Position numbers and translations under genes: made by a program. The notes beneath the pieces are model-generated. The model saw only the letters and a program-made list of their open reading frames with translations. It did no database searches and was not told where the DNA came from. Positions 1 through 11,609 of a stretch of DNA of 64,000 nucleotides are shown in pieces. The DNA comes from Rhyacophila brunnea (Eukaryota; Arthropoda; Insecta; Trichoptera; Rhyacophilidae): NCBI GenBank assembly GCA_022495005.1, contig JAGYXB010001416.1:124001-188000 (forward strand), read 5' to 3'. Each line of letters opens with the position of its first letter. Position 1 is the first letter of the stretch.

Positions 1-2085
1 TTATAATAAATTCCAAAAGTGTTTAAGTACCGTCAACATTTATATTATGAAAATTTAAAAAAATATATTTTTAGTATACAAACATGAGTTTACGTAAATA
101 TTATATTTTTAAGTTGATAAGATTTTTTTAAAAAACTAAGTAGGTAAGTATTGAAACTGTCAAGTAATAGTATCTAATTGTCAATGTTTATATATTATAA
201 TATCCAATAAATAAAACCATTTAGAGAACACCCCAGGCAACCATTATTGAATTTAGTGCTATCACTGCGACTGGTGCGTTTGCTTCAGTTGGCCATTATA
301 TATAATTAACATAATATTTAAATGTGGTAAATAATTAAATATTAATTAACATGTCAGCAGTGATTGTGTTAATATATTAGATTCATTTTTACTTTTTAAA
401 GTTAATAATAGGTATATCTACCGCAGTAGAATATATCTTGATATTATGTATTTATCGAGGATTTACGTTTTTTTCTTGTATTATATTGTATTGATAATAT
501 GATTAATTTTAATTTTGTGGGTGGAAAGACATAAAAAACAATAGAAATTATAAACACTATTTAATTATGCCACCAAACATATGCTGATACTAATTTAAAG
601 TTTTAATAAAAATATATACCTACATACAAATAAATTACAAAACCAGAGCACCTCACTAAACAATGACTTATTTAGCACTATAACGTTTTAAGCCCGTCGT
701 TGATTATTATACCACAGCCATTTAAAACCCTTTGGCCGCTACGATATTTTTCAAAATGCGGGCGAGGATTGCTATCAATAATTGTCGATAAATGAAAGTA
801 ATGTATTTTTAGACACCTTACCACTCTAATCGATTCTGCGAAATCGGAATATTACGAAAACACATTTCGTAATTAATTTATCGTTTTGAATAGATAATGA
901 GGCAATTAGATATCCCGCGCTTCTTGTACTGTTAAAAATTATTGACATATCTCTTTCTCGCTCTATCATACGGGCGATCGCGATAGCGAGCGAAATGTAC
1001 GATCCGCTCACAGAGGTTTGATTTTAACTTATATTTTATTGGAAACAATCGGTTATCCCACACGAGGGATAATACAAAGTAGTGGAATTAGGAAACTACC
1101 CGGCCGAAAAGAAAAATTTTGCATGGTGGCCTCGTTAAAAAATCGTGTACAATATGCGTGATTTGTGAAAAAGGTCTTCATATTGTTTGTTTATTGGAAC
1201 ATTTAAAATATGTATTGCAAATGATTTTATTTCATTATTTTTTTATAAATGAAACTATTTTTATATAGCACAAATCCACTTTACTCAAAACACTGAGTTG
1301 AGTAAAAGTCTTTCTCATTGTTTCAAATGCATAAAATAAAATAAAACATTGTCCTTTAACCAAGAATTTGACTGTAAACAAATTTTTATACGGTAAACTG
1401 AAATTTGTATTTGGAATTGTTTTTATTGTAAAAAGGGTGATACCATGAAAAAAAATACAATAGTTATAAGTTCTAAGCCTACCCAGTCACAAAATATTTA
1501 TGAATCGGGTTATATTACACAACAATAATACTAAATATATAAAACAATGTTTCGTACCACTGGATGTTCCCAAATTAACATAACATTTCAGGCATCAAAA
1601 GCAAAACGACGATCGTTGTTAGCATTTCTGGCCATTATCAAAAACAACGATATATCGTTGCGTAGCATTCTAAGGGTTAACCCAACTAAGGGTTACACAA
1701 GTCTGTAAGTAAGCACTAATTTATTTTTTATTGTACATTGTATTTGTATTGGCTCTTGTCTCCGAGCGGAAAATTTTCAGATAAAGTTCGATTCTAAATA
1801 AATTATTTTCATAGTCGAGCTGGTGTGTTTTTTCAGAAAGTTTAAAAATTATGGCACACTTATGTATGTACGTATAATAGGTATGTATAATAAATACGGA
1901 AAAACCGGTATTGACATTTTCATTCGGTATTGCAATCCCTATGCTTGGCTTGTCTGACGGCACGTGACACCACTGATGATATACAAAAGGTTATCAATGG
2001 TTATCAACTCTCCTTATCACCCGGAGTGTCAATAAAATGTCTTCATATTATTATTTTATGTAGAATAAAGTAAGAAACCTTGTTC
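1..2085. other. AT-rich region without a recognisable gene
   Basis: No open frame here reads like a known protein. Two repeat traces are visible. The stretch near 130-200 resembles 19376-19440, the sequence just outside the Helitron end. A fragment of a dispersed repeat lies at 252-345. The rest looks like unique intergenic or old repeat DNA. Confidence 0.5.
252..345 (+). repeat. Dispersed repeat X, diverged copy
   Basis: The stretch around TTTAGTGCTATCACTGCGAC and TTGGCCATTATATATAATTA matches sequences at about 8610-8695 (same strand) and, in reverse, at 6507-6570 and 15720-15785. A weaker reverse match is at 44850-44880. Five copies in one window mark it as a mobile or dispersed repeat of unknown class. 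Confidence 0.5.
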
Positions 2086-2087
2086 AA

Positions 2088-2172
2088 TCATAAAAGGATC
2101 ATACGGGCCTCCACGGGGTGGAAGTAGTATTAACACATTTTTGTTTTTATGACAAACGGGTGTTAGCTTAAT
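2088..2172 (-). repeat. SINE tail fragment
   Basis: The motif order GGATCATACGGGCCTCCAC, a short spacer, then GACAAACGGGTGTTAGC matches the 3' body of the tRNA-derived SINE at 5880-6131. The tRNA-like head is absent, so this is a truncated, diverged copy. Confidence 0.5.
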
Positions 2173-3202
2173 TATTATAATAATATTATTATATTTGTCT
2201 TAATTTATCTCTCTGTTATTCTCTCTGTAACGCATAAAAAGATCCAAATAGTTTGCGTCATTGTTGCGCGATCACGTGTATATAATACTCACGTTGCATC
2301 CCGTTCATGCGCGGTATACCTATATGCATTTCACTCACACTGTTCTTAACAAATACCGATGAAATTCGCAAGAAATTCGCCAGCATTATGGAAATAAGTA
2401 CCTATCAATCTACATATATTAATTGATATTAAAATCATCGCGTTCTTTAGCCACGAATATTGTTATCTAATAATATCGCTTTGCTTATGATATAAATATA
2501 AATAATAATATGATTTTAGCTATAGTATTAATGAGCGCATCTACAAGAATGTTGACAGGTGGCTCTTAAATTATGGAGAAGCTGATGGACGACCTTTTAT
2601 ATAAGCTCTCAGAAAGTGTTTTTCAAAATGATGTATGATCAATAATTAGAATGATACATTCTTAAATCTTGTGAATTATTCGTTGAATAAAAGAAATAGT
2701 TAATTATATTTTATATAAGCTTCTAGAAATTTCATTAAAGCTATGTCAATCAGTTTAAATTATGGTAACAAATGGTTTTACCTCACCATCTTTGCGATAA
2801 ACAAAATTATTACCAGCTTATAAATGATCACTTAATGATTTAACATAATCCCAAATCGTTTTGGGGTGGTGGGTTTAGCAATTCGTTGAGATGGAAGAGC
2901 GAAGGGGTATGAATGGGAGAAGGTAGTAAAAGAATTTGCTGGTTAATTCAAAATTTTCTATGTAAGTAGTATTCCCTGAAAAAACAAACGACACATCCAT
3001 TATTTTGTTTTTATTAAGTATGTAAATAACTATTAAATAAATAAATAAAGTACACAAACATCTAGGAAAAACACCAATCGAAGCAGATTACAAACGTTAG
3101 TAATCTATAATACCTAGTATTCAAAAGGTTATCAATGCTTATGTTGGTGATGTGTGTTCTTTTTAGTATCACGCGATGATACAATGACCAAGTAAAGTAA
3201 CC

Positions 3203-3405
3203 ACCGTTTCAGACGGGACACCGGTGTCGCGCTCGTATTATAATAAGGATGCCTTTGTTTTCGAACGCCCAGAGCAAATGAGTCAACGCATAATTTCGCG
3301 ATATAAATTAGAACATAAAACTGGCTGCGGTCAAAAAACATGTGTATCGGCGGCTTAAAAATGTAGCGGCCGACGGAAAAGTGTACCGGACACGCTAAAA
3401 GTCTA
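3203..3405 (+). repeat. Half copy of the TTA-targeting MITE found intact at 43946
   Basis: GTTTCAGACGGGACACCGG, then GAACGCCCAGAGCAAATGAG, GCGTTGACTCAT-type sequence and GCCGACGGAAAAGTGTACCG reproduce the terminal and internal motifs of the element at 43946-44282. The second terminus is missing, so this copy is truncated or rearranged. Confidence 0.6.
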
Positions 3406-3434
3406 TGGGATCCTGCACCATCTGACATATCTGG

Positions 3435-3920
3435 CAGTGTAGCCAACTGTAGTATAATAAAAATTCTATAATTATTATAGAATATAATTTTGGTGCGCGT
3501 AGGTACAATGTCCGATATAAACATGGTATAGGACGCCCAAAATACGAGTACTATACTTTCGAATATGGGATAAGTTTTTTTCTTCTCAAAGATTTCATTT
3601 CTACAATAAAAAACCAAAATTTTCGAATCATAATTTGGTGCGAAGTATTATAATTTCGTAATAGAGGAAAATTTGTCGAACCGAGAAAATAAGTTGTTAG
3701 GTTAGGAAAAATAGTCCTCGAAGCGAGAGTTTTTCAGACTCGCGTGTAAAAAAAATATAACTCGGAATCCGTTTCTTACTTTTTTGTGACAGATAAAAAA
3801 CCTATAAGTATATTTTCAACGGAAAATAATGAGTAGGTACCTGCTATTTTATTTTTGCACTAAATACTATAATTTTTGGGACCATGTACTATAATTTGGT
3901 CATAAAATGATAGCAACACT
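3435..3920. repeat. Possible CAGTGTNGCCA-ended MITE
   Basis: CAGTGTAGCCAAC at the left and TGATAGCAACACT at the right could be degenerate inverted termini around an AT-rich body rich in ACTATAAT. A second start, CAGTGTTGCCAACTGG, follows at about 3931. The same terminal motif is seen at 60396. No target duplication was found. Confidence 0.35.
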
Positions 3921-4874
3921 AGTCTGGTGCAGTGTTGCCAACTGGATAATTTTTATAGTATTTGTACTATAATATTGATCCGCGTACTAAACTGTATAAA
4001 CGCATCAAAAATTTGCTCTAATAATAATAAAAAGTCGCCTGCGGCGCAAGTTTTCTTCGGGATGATTAAAAGTTAAAATATTATATGGTTGTGCAATACA
4101 ATTTTTGATTACAGTTTGTTGATGTTAAATATTTGGAATAGATGTAGGCAGGTACCTACTCAACAATACGCTGAATACTCTTACTAATTTTACCTCGCGG
4201 AACAACTATTGGGAAACGCTGCTGTAAAGCATCACACTGATGTTAACCTATAGGTAGGGGGGCCCGCCAACGATCTTGGCCTGGGGGCCCCGCTTTAGGA
4301 TGTGGGGGCCAAGATGTAGGTAGGTAGTGCAATAAAAATACATCTTGAGATAAATACATTCTGAAGTAGAAAGCTAATTATTAAAATTATTTATTTTATT
4401 CTATCGGAACTTTTATATCCACTTTCAATGCCGAATGTATCGGTATTGTCTGATTTTTAATACCGGTATTTCGGTATCGAAAAATTCTGGGATACCGGTT
4501 TTGAAATACCGATCATCAAAGAGCAAAAATTTAAAAAGTAAAATAGCTGAATAAATAAATAACAACCATAAGCTGATTTGGCATCTTATGTTTCAAATGT
4601 ACACCATTTTTGACATGACAACACTCAAGGCTGATCATTTGTCAGACAATATTAATTTGTTATTATGTATGTAAGATGCTTGAAAGTAGAAGGTTTGATG
4701 TTATGTCATTATGCTCTTTATAAAGTAAAACTGATGACACAGTTTGTAGCGGCACACCGGTTATAAAACGCTGCTATAGGCCATGGAATACGTCAATATA
4801 TTCTTGAAAAAAAACAAAATATTTGATTTGATTATAATAATAATATATTCTCATTTAATAAGATTCATTCACTA

Positions 4875-5095
4875 TTATACTGGTGGGCAGACTAATATAA
4901 TGAATTTTCTATAAAACTCTTGTGGTCGAATGGTCGTGTGTAAGTTGAGTAAGTTAGTGTTAACGCTGCAGCGGTCGCCAGTGTCGCTTGTAGGAGCTAC
5001 GCTGACGATGCCCCTCAGGTACCTTGTCTCGATATTCTTTACTTTGGTGCTTACCACCAAACCACCGCCACCGTCACCTTTGCAAACACCAGTGC
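4875..5095 (-). pseudogene. Duplicated last exon of a serine protease homologue, frameshifted
   Basis: After a T-rich acceptor ending in TTTTCAG, the exon reads in phase with the family as GTGVCKGDGGGGLVVSTK and then YLRGIVSVAP. It is a close paralogue of the last exon at 24564-24763. The position of the catalytic serine in GDSGG holds Gly (GDGGGG), as in the other copy. After the residues SVAPTSDTGDRC the frame departs from the paralogue (CSVNTNLLNL in place of CINTYSTYT), so the C terminus is altered and the frame runs to a different stop. No upstream exon of this copy is visible between here and the large transposon composite starting near 6.5 kb. It is best read as a broken duplicate, though a functional exon of a second gene with distant upstream exons cannot be excluded. 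Confidence 0.75.
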
Positions 5096-5879
5096 CTGAA
5101 AACAGAATATTAATTTATTGTCAGTTGTCTAAAGAGTTATGATTCTACATTTGGTGGATAACAAATCTGTGATCTGGACGATGATTAGTTTGCAGGGCAG
5201 GATGTCTGACCAAGGAGGCTGCGAATTCATCACATTAAAGATGAAACGCTCAAAGATTAAAACAACTAGCTATAAACTCCATGGCTGACTTATGCAGTGA
5301 CGGTTTTCCGTGATGCACATGAGGCAACCGCTTAATCAAAAAGTATTAAAATCTAAAACACCCATCAATTCAAACATAATCGATAAAATTATTAAGCTTC
5401 TATTATTGTAATTTTGATGCTCAGTGGTAGTTTTTTGAGTTGGCAGGTACGTCAACGTACATATAACCATCACTGCAACTACGTTTAGTAGACTGAGGTG
5501 AGTAGTGATGTCCTCCCTGCGAGATCCTGAGAGTGTTCAGGATTCCTTCATTATGGGATTTGAGAAAAGGAATTCCCCATTCACATGGTTATTTTTTCAG
5601 TAAAAAAGAAAACATTTTCTTCATCTTCGCCTGGAGTTACTTATATTATTTTTAATATAAAACATTGGGTGCATTTATAAAGAACTGTCAATTAACTATG
5701 CTACACATATCGTGTACAATATACATCACAAGGAATTATAACTAGGTTTGTAAGTCGACAATGTATTGAAATTTCGGTTTGTTTGCACGTTGCACATTTT
5801 AACTCAATATAATCGATCGTTCACTGTATTTCACTTAAATTTCATACTTTATTTATTTACTGTTATTAATTATCCATTA

Positions 5880-6131
5880 TTTTCTTTCTTTTCTTTTCGA
5901 CTATGTCCGATCCTAATAAGATCAGATGGGCCTCCAGAGAGTGGAGGTTTGTATTAATATATTTTATTTTTACGAGAAATGGTTGTCAGCCACTTGCTCA
6001 ACCTATTAGGTCCATTCTCTGACTCATACACAAATTGAAAACAATGTGTGTACTTGCCAGATCCAGGATTCAAACCTGAGACCCTCGACACTATAGACCG
6101 GCGCTTTAGCCACGCGGTCATCGTGGGTGTC
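5880..6131 (-). repeat. tRNA-derived SINE, most complete copy
   Basis: Read on the minus strand, the head has an A-box-like TGACCGCGTGGCTAAAGCG and a B box GGTTTGAATCC (plus-strand 6066-6076), followed by a family-specific body and the tail end GATCGGACATAGTCGAAAAG that runs into a GAAAA-rich simple repeat. Partial copies lie at 2088, 21250, 27933, 36458 and 45293. It sits inside duplication copy A and not at the equivalent place in copy B, so it inserted after the duplication. Confidence 0.75.
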
Positions 6132-6506
6132 ATTATTTTTTACATTATTTACAATAATGTTATCCCAAACCTTATAGAAACTAGAGTTTTTTTTTGCGGG
6201 AACCGACCACTTGGCCGTAGCGGCGTTTTTGTCAACTAACTCAATTGGGGATATATTTTGTACTGACAATTCATTTAGTTTAAAATAATATTCCAAGCGC
6301 CAAATAGCTTTAAATAATATTTACTAAAAACAATTTAATTGTTGACTGTTGTTGTGTGACAGAATTCACGTTTGGACGGAGCAGGCCTGGTTTGGACAAG
6401 GTATAAAGGTTAGGAAACATAAGGTTAGTGTACTACAATCAAAATATTTTTAACGATTGAACATCGCAGCATCAATCTGATGAAATTTTCCACATTTTAA
6501 TATCGT

Positions 6507-6570
6507 GTTAATTATATCTAATGGCCAACTACTGCAAACGCGCCAGTCGCGTTGTTAGCACTAAATGAGT
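6507..6570 (-). repeat. Dispersed repeat X
   Basis: GGCCAACTACTGCAAACGCG followed by CCAGTCGCGTTGTTAGCACT is nearly identical to 15740-15785 and to the reverse complement of 8607-8655. It marks the point where homology to duplication copy B stops (about 6490). Confidence 0.6.
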
Positions 6571-6599
6571 ATATATGAGTAACATACATAATTTGAAAA

Positions 6600-7708
6600 C
6601 ACATCAGAGAAATATATAACCAGTTGAAAAATTCTTTTTGAAAAAATACGACGCCCAGCGCAATACGTTTACGAACATGCGCCCACTGGATTCGCAATAA
6701 TAATATAATTACGACTAAATTAGCTAGTAGGAATATAATATCTGGAGTTTTTAACAAATTGCATACATTTGTGCAATCGGCTTTTATGGTTTGAAGTATT
6801 TAGGAATCGATGTTTTATAGTAGGTACTTACATACCTTGATTGCTAACCGACGTCAGGATCTGATCTCTCAAATTTTAGGTTAAACGTGCTCACACTTTT
6901 CTCAACAAATACTTTAAAAATTGTGACAATGTGACATCCTTTGTTGATTGTTGAATAAAGAATATTAAATCAAATTAAAAACATTTATTAAAATCAAAAT
7001 TTTGGCTCTTTTGTGACACAATTAAAAAATACTATCTACTACGAGTATCACTTACGAACAAAGGTTATCAGCCAAATAAGCAGTGCTTCACATCTAGTGA
7101 CGTGGTAGTCAATTTTTAACGGTATATCAGCACGGCAACAGATAACAAGATTTATACACTTTCATTAATTATATTAAGTATTTTTAGCTCATACTTAATT
7201 GGCATATTTTTTATTTAATAGTTGTATAAACCATTTCTTTTATTTAAAAAATAATTCACAAGTGAGAATGTACCATTCTACACATTGAATATACATAATA
7301 TGAAAACACCTCCGATTTACTTATACCTACTAGAAAACATCAAATTTGAAAAAAAACGACGCCTGACGGGATTTGAACCCGTATATCCACTGGTATCGCG
7401 CATATATGATTTAAACAATAATAACGCAAGTTAATAAGCACATCGTGTAGGACCTGCTAGTTTAAATTATCGTTATTAGGTAGGAAGCCTGCAGCTGAAT
7501 TAGTTAAAGCATATTGGTGCGGGTTCAAATCTCGTCATGCTTCGTATTTTTTCAAATCTGATGTTTCTAGTAGGTATATTATCTGAGGTGATATTTTTAT
7601 TAATATTTCCGAGCTTTTATATCAACGCTGTCGGATTTTATAGAACTCATTAATTTAATATTAAATTGACAAATAATAATTATTACATTACACATAAGAC
7701 TTTTTTTT
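6600..7708. repeat. Flanking direct repeat, left copy
   Basis: This stretch aligns in the same orientation with 18250-19379, with small indels. Shared landmarks are AATACGACGCCCAGCGCAAT, the CTAGTAGGAATATAAT segment, CAGTGCTTCACATCTAGTGAC and the TTACACATAAGAC end. The left copy ends exactly where the left palindrome arm starts (7711). A third, diverged copy of its 6830-7160 part lies at about 45775-46110. Confidence 0.8.
7300..7605. repeat. Fold-back element with B-box-like arms
   Basis: Arms of about 90 bp pair across the element: ACCTACTAGAAAACATCAAA on the left and its reverse complement, slightly diverged, on the right. Both arms contain a pol III B-box-like GGTTCAAATC (minus strand 7369-7379, plus strand 7522-7532). 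The same element in the right direct repeat (19018-19270) has lost about 40 bp of the second arm, including that B box. Confidence 0.6.
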
Positions 7709-9597
7709 ATAAATTTATCTCTTTATTCATGTGTTATTTCAATATAAGTTTGTATATTTTTATTATGTCCTCAATTTTGGAACTGTAAACTTTTATAAGT
7801 ATTATAAATTTATTTGTATTTTTTACTAATTAATATCAATATTTTCATATTAAGAGTGTCTTGTATTATGAATGTTTTTAAAATCAACTATTGATTGTCC
7901 ATTAATAAATTAATTCATTTTATAATTGTATCATACCCATAAGTTTGTATGCTATTTTGGTGTACCCAGATTAATTAATACGATTTATTTAAAGTTTTTT
8001 CTCTTTATCAGGTCATGTGGGTAATTAATTATTAAAATAATTAAAGTTTATGTAATTTTATTATTTTCCTGACTTTTCCAATGTATACTGTTGAAAATAA
8101 TGTAATTTCTATGACATTTTACTATAATAAATTTCGAAATTTGTATGTTAAGTATTACTTATATTATGTATATTTGTAATATGAACTGCCGTATGTCCAT
8201 TAAAATATTTATAAATGCATTGAAATTGATCATTGATAATATAAAATTGCTTTCAAATTTATTTCTTTAACCTATAAACCTTCCCTTTCTTCAATCCTAA
8301 CACAATGCTATGCAAGATAACTCTCAAAAGAGCTGATTCATTTCTGCCAAAGGTTTGTAAGTCCCACCTCATCTTACAAAATTCGATTATTTTGTATGAT
8401 TAATTTAATTTTTGAGTTTTTTAACATGCAGGGATAACTGTTAATACTTCAATTCATTTAAATAAATAAAGCACAAATAAATTAGCATTATGTCTGATTT
8501 TAGAGGGCATGTCAAACTTTCAAATTGCGATTACTCCATAACATGATTTCGAGACTTACCAACATTTGGCAGTATACCGACGATATATTTGTCTGATGTG
8601 TTTTCAAAGTTTAGTGCTAACAACGCGACTGGCGCGTTTGCAGTAGTTGGCCATGAGATATAATTAACATGATATTAAATGTGGTAATTAAAAAGTAATT
8701 AACTGATTAGCAGTGAATGTATTAATATTGAATAAAACAAAATGTTAAAAAGTTAAATGTTGCATTCTCAAATCTTGTGAATTATGCGTTGAATAAAAAA
8801 ATAGTTCATTGAATGATTTGAAGTTTTCTAAAGTTGTTATATTGGCATATTTAATTTTATTTCTTCGAGCTCCTTACCTATTACCTTAAAAATAACAATA
8901 TTGGGTGAAATACTCCTACTTATAAAATATACCATGTCAATTACCGCACACGTACAAGGTTTGGTGAATGATTAACAACCATTCCCTGTAAACAAAGGTT
9001 TGTTTATATAACATTCACTCTGTGGTGACCTATAGGTATGATCGGCAAAAATACATATTTGGTCGACATTATTGAATATAATCAATGTGATTTGTTTAAC
9101 AGTTATATTATCTAGCTCCGCAGTTGTTAAAATATACGGCTCTGATTCTCTCAGCTGCAAATAGGTCGAGAGAATGGCTAACAATCATTCCTCGTAAAAA
9201 CGCAGAAATGTGGATCCATATTAATAAAATAGATTCTGTCTCGAAATCTTACATGTATTGCTGATTAATTGAAAAACATTTATAGTCAAACATTTTACAT
9301 CATCAAAATTTAATGTCAAAAACATTGATTTTTAATCAAACATCTTTAACTACATATGTATTTCAAAATAAAAGAAGTAGCAATCCTTGGTTTAATTCAT
9401 GACTATGTAGTAAGTACATATTAAAATGTAATAAGTCACTGAATGCTAAACAGAACTTCTCCAACTTCCTGGTTTAATAAAATAAAGTATTTTGCACACC
9501 CTATTCTAATATATTACCTAGGTACTATAATAACCATATATTTTTTGAGATATTACGCGCTAATGCTAATGATGACTGATAATATGATTCGATGGTC

Positions 9598-9861
9598 TAC
9601 AAACCGTCCTTTACTTAGTTACCACTTTCCAGTAGGATGCCAGTCCATACAAAATTACAAACGTATTATGTATGACAAAAGTTTTTTGACTGATCGTAAT
9701 ATTGTAAACGATAATTATGTTTTTTCCCGCTGATAACAACCGGCTGTCACTTTGGTACCCTTAGGCATAGGGAATCTAATCCCGAGCCAAAATTTTGATG
9801 CCGAAAATTCGAGAGGCATTTTTTTCGATAGTTAATATAATTTTTTTATAAATACAAATAA
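9598..9861. other. Arm-specific segment of the inverted repeat
   Basis: Left-arm sequence between AATATGATTC and AACATTGATAAAATCGG is about 264 bp. The right arm has only about 23 bp of unrelated sequence in the same place (14783-14805). This is the only large difference between the arms. It could be an insertion in the left arm or, with the short filler, a deletion repaired by end joining in the right arm. No terminal repeats or target duplication were recognised. Confidence 0.7.
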
Positions 9862-10818
9862 CATTGATAAAATCGGTCAAAAATAAATCTAGTATAATTT
9901 ATACTATTTAAGACATTTATAAATAATATTATGTACGTTCAATCTTGGAAATACATAGGTTTAATGGAGCAAATAATATTGTAATATAAAATAATATTGT
10001 GCAAGTTAAACAGTTTTAATTATTTATGAAAAGATAACAAATGTAAGTTCAATTAAAACAAAACATAACATACTATGTTGACAATAAATACATTTTTTTA
10101 TAAATAAATAAAAAGGTTTAAGTACCTACCTAATTTAAACATTATTCTGAATAATATGTCCGAAGTAATACCAAAACATCAACTCGTCGGTCCCTGTTAA
10201 AAAAGTCGGATCTGCAAAATGCTACTTTTCCAGTACGAGCAATCAAAGATGTTTGTATCCATAAAATCGTTTATTAATGAAACATTGTTACCAAATTTGG
10301 CAAAAACACTTATTTTTAGATGGTTCAAATACGTATATTACAATTTTTGAGAATTACTTATAAAAACCCGAGAAAAGTCACATGCGACATTTTTAACTGG
10401 AATAAATTAAGTAAGTTTGTCAGAAGTGTCAGTTATGATAATTTTAATGGGACTATGTTAAAATTAATATGTCGAATGTGTCAGTTTCGACTATTTTAAC
10501 TGGAATTTGATGACAATTTTATGTCGGATCTGTCGAATAAAGCAATTCCAAGTACTTAATTTAAAGAATGTATGTATAAAATCGAAATCACAAATAGATA
10601 TAAAAGTAGCTACTTACAAAAAAAGAAAACATAATCATAAAATTTTCATTGTAAACATAAAAAATATACCTTATAATCATAAAAACTGGACATTGTTGTA
10701 GCTTAATAAAATTTTAGTATTTTTTTTTAACTTAAAAATCCTTAAAAACCACAGTTAGTAATAGTTAACTTTGTTCTTTGTCACTATTACTATCAATGAT
10801 ATACACCGTTTGTATTTT

Positions 10819-11609
10819 TTAGAATCTTTTAATATGGGCGAGCTCCATGTAAAAGTTGTGATATTTTTCTGGAATAAGATTACTCTTACACATATCGTGC
10901 AAATCTTTTTACTTATAGTAACTCACAGGAAGTAGGCCATCATAAGCTTTCTTCAGATCAAATTCTCTAGAAAATCTGAAAGTATTTCATGTTGCACATC
11001 TTAACATAACTATAGCTTTTACAGGTTCACTTAAATCATATTCATACTCAATCGTGTCGCATTGTTGTGCATTTACCTTTAGTTTTGTTACAAGAGTCAA
11101 TTACATAAATTCACGAAGTATTTTTTGTCCAATTTTTGTTTGCGAGTAATGATTTAAAATCATATAGGTACATCATTGTAAAGACTTTCTTTACTATGTA
11201 TGGTTCACCTTCAGCTTTTGCCCAATGGGCTAAGTAATACCTACCACTTCTCAGGAAGGACTAGCTATTTCAATGGTTGAGTGAACGCTGTCACCCTCAT
11301 TCTGAGTGTGGCCCTTTTCCACAAATCTATGAGTAATGGTGACATTGAATTCCCTGGCTGCAAGCATATAAAGGGTAAATACGATGCGGTTTCTATTCAA
11401 ATTTCCACCAAAATTATTGTCGGACCAAAATCTAAATTCTTTTATACCGATAAGTAATGTGGTTCTTTTATAAAATTGTACAAATAACTTACTAGAAACC
11501 TCATTTGCTCCCCGTTTTGCAATTTCTTCGTGCCACATATAAAAAATTCCGATTTTCATTGCCATATTATACACATTCAAAGTTGATAATTTTCGTTTGT
11601 AATAAAAAA
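10819..11609 (-). pseudogene. C-terminal half of DUF7869-like transposase gene, left-arm copy
   Basis: The longest open stretch (11251-11667) carries the family-like motifs YYKRKLSTLNVYNMAMK, YMWHEEIAKRGANEVSS, FWSDNNFGGNLNRN and HRFVEKGHTQNEGDS. It continues, with breaks, through DLKKAYDGLLP- and CKSNLIPEKYHNFYMEL-type sequence to a stop near 10819. This is the mirror of 13032-13822. The first half of the gene is absent from this arm because the arm ends at 11609. The last two motifs look like an RNase-H-fold catalytic centre (D in SDN, E after HTQN). Nomenclature is from memory and should be checked. Confidence 0.75.

Larger units (their letters stand above)
2757..6490. repeat. Segmental duplication, copy A (partner 20788-25640)
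   Basis: Long stretches align in the same order and orientation with 20788-25640: 2757-3200 with 20788-21215, about 4500-5150 with 23440-24840, 5200-5300 with 25455-25555, and 6413-6487 with 25570-25640. The block includes the last exon of a serine protease homologue. Each copy carries different later insertions. A has a SINE and MITE remnants. B has R1, Tigger, a MITE and another transposon. Direct orientation fits an old tandem duplication of the 3' end of a gene and its downstream flank. Confidence 0.8.
7711..11609 (+). repeat. Left arm of giant inverted repeat
   Basis: The arm is the reverse complement of 13032-16684. Paired coordinates sum to about 24395 at the outer end and 24641 at the inner end. 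The change of 246 is a single large indel at 9598-9861. Identity by eye is very high across the arm; even noncoding stretches match base for base over hundreds of positions. The arm contains a copy of repeat X and the C-terminal part of a transposase-like gene in reverse orientation. Confidence 0.9.

Noticed and set aside
3132..3617. 161-codon minus-strand frame
   Set aside because: It crosses a boundary between duplication copy A and MITE sequence and has no recognisable domain.
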